Source of the DNA: Bacillota bacterium | Lineage (GTDB): Bacteria; Bacillota_C; Negativicutes; CTSoil-072 | NCBI GenBank assembly: GCA_017861495.1 | Contig: JAGFXW010000078.1 | Span: 1 to 10,319 of the forward strand | Direction of reading: 5' to 3' | DNA length: 10,319 nt | Shown here: piece by piece, positions 5,910 through 10,319 of the stretch | Numbering within the stretch: the first letter of the stretch is position 1 | How the letters are laid out: every line of letters begins with the position of its first letter | Translations under genes and position numbers: made by a program | Notes under the pieces: model-generated | Told to the model about the DNA's origin: nothing | The model's input: only the letters and a program-made list of their open reading frames with translations | Database searches by the model: none

Positions 5910-6501
5910 ATTTATGCTTTTTAATCATTTCTTCCGACCGTCCCAAAACTCCGGTTAGATCTGCATGGCCGGTTAAGGTTTCCACCTGTTTGCCTTCCAC
6001 CAAAATCCGCACGCCGGAAATATCGGGAAATTCCGTCAGTGTATTGGCAATCGCACCCACCAACAGCAGCTCGGTGGTCGCTCCTCCGGGATTCTTTTTG
6101 ATGATTGCATTGCTAAAATCAACGTAGGCGACATGGTCTTTTACAGTAATACTCCGCAGTGCGGTTCCCTGCGGGACAATTGCCTCAAGTTCGCGGCTTT
6201 CCGGTCCGGCGATTAACATTTCCATAGACGCTCGTACCGGGTCTTGCCCGTTCGAAACTTTACGGGTTTCCGGCATTAAGAACATCGCATCTCGAGTCGG
6301 AAAGTAAACGACAACTTGTTTACTGCCTGCGTTCCCGCTGCCCGGCGTCTTGCCCGGATCGACCGTTTGTTCCGCCGGTTTGGTTGAATTTGCCGACGGG
6401 TTGTTATTCTTAGCGGTATCGGAGCTACAGGCAACAAGCAGAAAACTGCACAATACAATCCACAGCAGCCAAGGTAAACCTTTCAATCGCATGCGCATCA
6501 T
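5908..6501 (-). CDS. GerMN-domain lipoprotein
   Basis: A 197-aa exported lipoprotein. The N-terminus has a basic start, a hydrophobic stretch (9-23) and a lipobox LVAC with the lipidated Cys at 25, followed by a Ser/Asn/Pro-rich linker to about residue 55. The GerMN domain fills about 62-190 (VVVYFPTRD, VRASMEMLIAGP, VPQGTALRSITVKDHVAYVDFS, LLVGAIANTLTEF). This domain is named for B. subtilis GerM, needed for sporulation and germination; its biochemical role there is as a structural or ring-forming element rather than an enzyme. The ATG at 6501 shares one base with the amidase stop (TAATG) and has GGGAGG 6 nt upstream, so it is coupled to the amidase and last in its operon. A wall or sporulation role is inferred from context. 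Confidence 0.92.
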   Translation of the reverse strand: MMRMRLKGLPWLLWIVLCSFLLVACSSDTAKNNNPSANSTKPAEQTVDPGKTPGSGNAGSKQVVVYFPTRDAMFLMPETRKVSNGQDPVRASMEMLIAGPESRELEAIVPQGTALRSITVKDHVAYVDFSNAIIKKNPGGATTELLLVGAIANTLTEFPDISGVRILVEGKQVETLTGHADLTGVLGRSEEMIKKHK

Positions 6502-7592
6502 TAATTACCTCCCAGTCTGGCTGCTTCGGCAAAAAAACGATCCAGGCCATTAACAATGTTTTGCGCAATTTGTTGTTGCACGACAGGTGAACAAAGTAAT
6601 TTTTCCTCGTTTGGATTGGAAATAAACGCCATTTCGAGCAAAGCGGCAGGCATAAGCGTATTTTTTGTCACATACAAATTGCCCCGGTAAATGCCCCGGT
6701 CCGCAAACTTGCTGTTTTGCGTTAAAGCAGAATCTAAACTTTGGGCCAACAGCGAATCGTACATGCTTTTTGCGCTGTAATATACGGCGGCGCCCCCTAC
6801 GGTCCGATTGGTAAATGCATTGGTATGAATGCTGATAAAAATATCCGCTTTTTTGTTATTGGCAACGGAAGTCCGGGCTGATAATTCAGCAACATCAGTG
6901 GCATTACGCCAAGCCACATCACAATCGTCCTGGCGGGTCATGATTACCTCAGCGCCGGCTTTTTCCAGCAATTTTTTCACTTTTCCCGCAACCGCCAAAG
7001 TAATCGTTTTTTCATACGTTCCGCCCAACCCAATCGCGCCCGGGTCGCTGCCCCCATGGCCAGGATCTAACACAATCACTTTATCTTCCAAGCCCGGGGT
7101 GAAATGATATATTACCGGTGGGACCGGCTTATTGATATCGATTACAATGCGGTAAGGACGTTTGGCTGCCGGATCATTGCGCAAAGTGAAAACCCGATAG
7201 TCACCATCTCCCAGCACAGTCGGAATATCTACCAGCAGCGTGCTGGTATCCTCTGTTTTTTCAACCACACTCACCTTATTAATAAAATTGCCGTCAAAAT
7301 CAAGCGTATCCGGCACACTGCCCCGTCCGGCGCCTTTGATATCAACCGTCAGGCGGGGGGAAGGGCTTGCGCTCATCGAACTGCTTACTTGAACGGGACC
7401 CGATACATCAAATACAAGTCGCAGTTTGGCAACTCCTGTAACCGCATCGTTACTCACTGCCCAACGAACATTTGTCATTTCCGGCGACCCGGGTTTTTCT
7501 GCTGCCTGGACAGGAGAAGTGATTCCAGCGCCTTGGATACATAAAATAGAAATAAGCAAAAAACAAATGGTTAGCATATGATGCAACAACAT
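6501..7592 (-). CDS. N-acetylmuramoyl-L-alanine amidase, AMIN + Amidase_3
   Basis: A zinc amidase that cleaves the bond between N-acetylmuramic acid and the stem peptide of peptidoglycan, outside the membrane. With the ATG at 7592 (363 aa) the signal peptide MLLHHMLTICFLLISILC is N-terminal, and AAAGGAG lies just upstream, though only 3 nt away; TTG codons at 7589 or 7586 would be better spaced. The frame stays open to an ATG at 7676, which lacks a ribosome site and would bury the signal peptide, so I prefer the shorter form; 7593-7682 then holds no gene. An AMIN-like beta domain (about 40-135) precedes Amidase_3 (about 172-355). Zinc ligands are H179 (LDPGHGG), E194 (GTYEK) and H256 (SIHTN), with catalytic E320 (LLEMAFISN). 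All key residues are present. It neighbours GerMN, an association fitting sporulation or wall remodelling. Confidence 0.93.
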   Translation of the reverse strand: MLLHHMLTICFLLISILCIQGAGITSPVQAAEKPGSPEMTNVRWAVSNDAVTGVAKLRLVFDVSGPVQVSSSMSASPSPRLTVDIKGAGRGSVPDTLDFDGNFINKVSVVEKTEDTSTLLVDIPTVLGDGDYRVFTLRNDPAAKRPYRIVIDINKPVPPVIYHFTPGLEDKVIVLDPGHGGSDPGAIGLGGTYEKTITLAVAGKVKKLLEKAGAEVIMTRQDDCDVAWRNATDVAELSARTSVANNKKADIFISIHTNAFTNRTVGGAAVYYSAKSMYDSLLAQSLDSALTQNSKFADRGIYRGNLYVTKNTLMPAALLEMAFISNPNEEKLLCSPVVQQQIAQNIVNGLDRFFAEAARLGGN

Positions 7593-7682
7593 CTTCTCCT
7601 TTCCTAACGAGTCGACATAATGTTGTACTTCTCGCTTCTGCATAAAAATCCTGCCAGCAGAAGAAATAGAATCCATTTCGTA

Positions 7683-7916
7683 CTATTCGCTTTGTGAAGC
7701 TCCGCCGGTTAAGTTCTTTAACAGTTCCGCGGCTTCCGCTTTGGCTTGCGCCGTTGCGACCGCATCCACTTCCACAGAAAAAACCAGAATATCCCCTTCA
7801 CACGCTTCCGCCGGCAAGTCCTGGCGGAACCAATTCACTTGCCGGTCTTCGCTTTCGCCCAGCAATAAAACGGCCCGATCTTCTTCAAAACGGTCAATCA
7901 CTGCTCTGACTTTCAT
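7683..7916 (-). CDS. DUF3006 domain-containing protein
   Basis: A 77-aa cytoplasmic protein without signal or membrane segment. It begins MKVRAVIDRFEEDRAVLLL, the typical opening of DUF3006, and contains WFRQDLPAEACEGDIL, the family's second conserved block; an acidic, alanine-rich helical tail follows. It has no known function. The ATG overlaps the upstream metallo-beta-lactamase gene stop as ATGA, with AAGGAG 10 nt upstream, so the two are probably translated together. DUF3006 genes often stand next to such hydrolase genes in Firmicutes, to my knowledge, which suggests a shared process. Confidence 0.9.
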   Translation of the reverse strand: MKVRAVIDRFEEDRAVLLLGESEDRQVNWFRQDLPAEACEGDILVFSVEVDAVATAQAKAEAAELLKNLTGGASQSE

Positions 7917-8827
7917 TTTGCAGTTTCTCCTTTTTCCCTATTCACCGAATACGTTTCGCCATTGCTGGCAATCGTCACGATTCCGTTAAGATCCGTACGG
8001 AACACGGCAATTTTTTGTTTCTCGTACTTCTTCAAGGTAGAAGGATGCGGATGGTGATAGTCGTTGTTCACCCCGGCAGAAATCATTGCCGCTTCCGGTG
8101 CAACCGCGTCTAAAAACGGCTGGGAAGAGGATGTCCGACTGCCATGGTGGCCGCTCTTTAATACTGTGCTTTTTATTTCCCGGGAATATTTCCGCAAAAT
8201 TTGTTCTTCCTCCGGCTGCTCCGCATCGCCGGCAAACAGCATGGAAAACTTACCGAACGTTAACCGCAGAACAACGGAATTATTGTTTAAATCGCTGTCT
8301 GTGCCTGTCAAATGAGGTTTCCCCGGCGCTAAAACCTTTAATAAAATTCCAGCGCCAAGATCAATCTGCTCCCCGTCAGCCACTACGGAAAACGGAATTT
8401 TTTTCTTTTGCACGGCTGACAAATATTGACGGTACAACGCTGTAGTCGTTGTCTGTCCGCTGTCATAAATCTGTTTAATGGCGAACTGGTCTGCCAATGC
8501 GGCAAACCCGCCTAAATGATCCGCATGCGGATGGGTGATCACCAGTTTATCAATTGTAGTAATCCCTTCCGCCTTCAAATAAGCTGCCAGCTTATCCCGT
8601 GTAGGCACGTCGCCGGCATCGATCAATACTACTTGTCCATTTCCCCGGATCAAGATCGCATCGCCTTGACCCACATCCAGTACTTTGATCATCAACGGCG
8701 CATCTTTCATTGGCTGGTTTCCTGAACTTGCGCCGTTCTTACTGCTGCACCCGACTGTAACCGCCAACATACTCATCAAGACCATAAACAACCCAATTAC
8801 GCGAAAAAATCTGTGTCCCAAAACCAT
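7913..8827 (-). CDS. Metallo-beta-lactamase-fold lipoprotein, ComEC-like hydrolase domain
   Basis: A 304-aa protein resembling the C-terminal hydrolase domain of ComEC/Rec2 DNA-uptake channels, but free-standing and exported. The signal peptide ends in VTVGC with the lipidated Cys at 27. The fold is marked by VLDVGQGDAILI (49-60), LIDAG (68-72), the metal-binding HPHADHLGG (99-107; H99, H101, D103, H104), NNNSVVL (181-187), FAGD with D201, and SGHHGSRTSSS (225-235). The ComEC membrane channel is absent, so it does not transport DNA itself. A surface phosphodiesterase or nuclease is possible; the substrate is unknown. The ATG at 8827 has AAGGAG 7 nt upstream in a 30-nt gap after the NAD(P)HX repair gene. 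Confidence 0.93.
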   Translation of the reverse strand: MVLGHRFFRVIGLFMVLMSMLAVTVGCSSKNGASSGNQPMKDAPLMIKVLDVGQGDAILIRGNGQVVLIDAGDVPTRDKLAAYLKAEGITTIDKLVITHPHADHLGGFAALADQFAIKQIYDSGQTTTTALYRQYLSAVQKKKIPFSVVADGEQIDLGAGILLKVLAPGKPHLTGTDSDLNNNSVVLRLTFGKFSMLFAGDAEQPEEEQILRKYSREIKSTVLKSGHHGSRTSSSQPFLDAVAPEAAMISAGVNNDYHHPHPSTLKKYEKQKIAVFRTDLNGIVTIASNGETYSVNREKGETAK

Positions 8828-8857
8828 TCTACCGCTCCTTATCGGAAATAATCATTT

Positions 8858-10319
8858 TTATCCTATAATTTTTTGAACAGCCGCCGGTATCATCGGCAGT
8901 AAATCACCAGCTATCAATCCGCTGTTGTAATCGCCGGCAGCCATATCTCCCGCCAGGCCATGCAGGTATACCCCCGCAACAGCCGCATCATGGCTGGATA
9001 ATCCTTGGGCAATCAGCCCGGCAATGATCCCGGTAAGAACATCACCGGTTCCGCCTGTCGCCATTCCGGGATTACCGGTCAAATTAATATAAATTTCGCC
9101 ATCCGGAAACGCAATAACCGTATGCGCCCCCTTCAAGACAACAATACTGCCCCATTGTTCAGCCGCTTGCCGCGCCGTCGCAATTCGATTGCCATTAATT
9201 TCACCAATTGACCGCCCCATCAAACGGGCCATTTCACCCGGGTGCGGCGTTACTACCGGCAGCACTGAAGCGCCGCTCAAGATTTCCGTATGGCCGACCA
9301 GTGCAAATAAGGCGTCAGCATCTATGACCAACGGACGTTCTGCCAATTGAACCACATCGCGCACCATTGTCAACGTATCTTGGGCGCGGCCTAAGCCAGG
9401 ACCGATCGCCAACGCATTATTATCGGAAGCCAAGAGAAAAATATCTTCCAGCGAACTGCTGCCCAATACCCCTTTTGCGACTTCCGGCAAAGGATGCGTC
9501 ATGACTTCCGTCAATTTTATTTCCATAATGTCGTGTAACCCCGCAGCAATTCCTAAAGTCACCAACCCAGCTCCGGCCCGCAGCGCAGCTGATGACGATA
9601 AAAAAGCGGCGCCGGTTAACCCTTGTGATCCGGCCACAACCAATACCTTGCCGCAGGATCCTTTGTGGGCCGCCGAGTGCCGTTTCGGCAGGATCGTCCG
9701 GATGTGCTCCATGGTAATCTGGTTTTGTCTGATCTGTGGATCCATCAGCAATTGATGCGGTATCCCGATATCAGCCACCACGACTCGACCGGTATAATCA
9801 ACACCTGGATAGAGCAACAACCCAAGCTTCGGCAAACCAAACGTAACTGTACAGACAGCGGTAACGGCTTTTCCGCATACCTGCCCCGTATCAGAGTGGA
9901 TGCCTGACGGAATATCGATGCTAATAACCGGTTTGGCCGCTTCATCTATCAGATCCACCGCTTGCGCAAATTCGGCGCTGATTTCGCCATAAATTCCCGT
10001 CCCCAGCAAGGCATCGACCAAACAATCGGCAAACTGGGCGGCGATCCTGGCCTTATCCCAATCCCGCTCCCGGCGCAATTCAACGACCTCTATATCCATT
10101 CGTTCCAAAGTCAATAAATTTACTTGTGCATCGCCGGTAACGGCCGATTTTTGACCAACCAGAAACACTTTTACCTTGGCGCCGCGATTCACGGCATGGC
10201 GGGCAACGACGAACCCATCGCCCCCATTATTGCCTTTGCCGGCAAACACGCAGATTCTTTTATCCCGGTAGTCCCCAATGATCTTTTCTATTTCTTTTAC
10301 CACTGACACACCGGCATTT
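8858..10319 (-). CDS. nnr: Bifunctional NAD(P)H-hydrate epimerase/dehydratase (5' end outside window)
   Basis: Repairs damaged NADHX and NADPHX: the N-terminal epimerase interconverts R and S forms and the C-terminal dehydratase restores NAD(P)H using ADP. The frame is open to the window edge: codons read N-A-G before VSVVKEIEKI, matching the ENAG motif that normally lies about 30-40 residues into the protein. The GTG at 10309 is therefore internal and the true start lies beyond 10319. Counting from that GTG, the epimerase has GKGNNGGDG (24-32) and IDIPSG (131-136). The dehydratase has AALRAGAGLVTL (241-252), GPGLGR (303-308), TPHPGEMARL (354-363), KGAHT (393-397) and GNPGMATGGTGDVLTG (412-427). 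All are intact. It is the first visible gene of the second operon; in many Firmicutes acpS lies upstream. Confidence 0.96.
   Translation of the reverse strand, partial: NAGVSVVKEIEKIIGDYRDKRICVFAGKGNNGGDGFVVARHAVNRGAKVKVFLVGQKSAVTGDAQVNLLTLERMDIEVVELRRERDWDKARIAAQFADCLVDALLGTGIYGEISAEFAQAVDLIDEAAKPVISIDIPSGIHSDTGQVCGKAVTAVCTVTFGLPKLGLLLYPGVDYTGRVVVADIGIPHQLLMDPQIRQNQITMEHIRTILPKRHSAAHKGSCGKVLVVAGSQGLTGAAFLSSSAALRAGAGLVTLGIAAGLHDIMEIKLTEVMTHPLPEVAKGVLGSSSLEDIFLLASDNNALAIGPGLGRAQDTLTMVRDVVQLAERPLVIDADALFALVGHTEILSGASVLPVVTPHPGEMARLMGRSIGEINGNRIATARQAAEQWGSIVVLKGAHTVIAFPDGEIYINLTGNPGMATGGTGDVLTGIIAGLIAQGLSSHDAAVAGVYLHGLAGDMAAGDYNSGLIAGDLLPMIPAAVQKIIG

Noticed and set aside
7104..7544. Plus-strand ORF (146 codons) opposite the amidase
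   Set aside because: It lies entirely within the AMIN region of a well-supported gene and shows no family motif or ribosome site.

Overview
The window reads as ordinary chromosome of an endospore-forming Firmicute of moderate GC. A member of the Negativicutes (Sporomusaceae-like) is my best guess. The grounds are the conserved thiL-tsaE-tsaB-rimI-tsaD order, Gram-positive-type Shine-Dalgarno sites, a GerMN lipoprotein, an AMIN/Amidase_3 cell-wall amidase and a sigma-54 activator of TyrR type. The taxon is inferred from gene content only. No phage, transposase, plasmid gene, CRISPR array, tRNA or rRNA is visible.

Layout. (1) Bases 1-301 hold no gene. They contain copy 1 of a ~96-bp palindromic repeat, a strong stem-loop and a cluster of DnaA-box sequences. 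(2) Bases 302-4121, minus strand, form one operon read thiL, tsaE, tsaB, rimI, tsaD from a recognisable sigma-A promoter at 4150-4178. TsaE, TsaB and TsaD make the threonylcarbamoyl-adenosine (t6A) tRNA modification. RimI is the ribosomal-protein acetyltransferase usually encoded with them. ThiL makes thiamine diphosphate. Gene junctions are tight (overlaps of 4 and 41 nt, a 13-nt gap) except between rimI and tsaD, where copy 2 of the repeat sits. It has replaced the normal C-terminus of RimI with its own translated sequence. (3) Bases 4296-5849, plus strand, encode a divergent single-gene regulator (ACT-PAS-AAA+-HTH). It ends at a strong bidirectional terminator. (4) Bases 5908-10319, minus strand, are a second operon, read from the right edge: bifunctional NAD(P)HX repair enzyme (5' end beyond the window), metallo-beta-lactamase-fold lipoprotein, DUF3006 protein, N-acetylmuramoyl-L-alanine amidase, GerMN lipoprotein. 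The last members act at the cell surface and suggest a wall or sporulation role, while the first is metabolite repair.

Most of the window is well-known housekeeping. The parts that deserve a second look are at the left: a repeat present twice as direct copies (95 of 96 positions identical) bracketing the normally essential tsaD, its in-frame exaptation as the tail of RimI, and a same-strand DnaA-box cluster in the adjacent gene-free stretch. A seven-codon leader ORF just ahead of thiL is a smaller curiosity.
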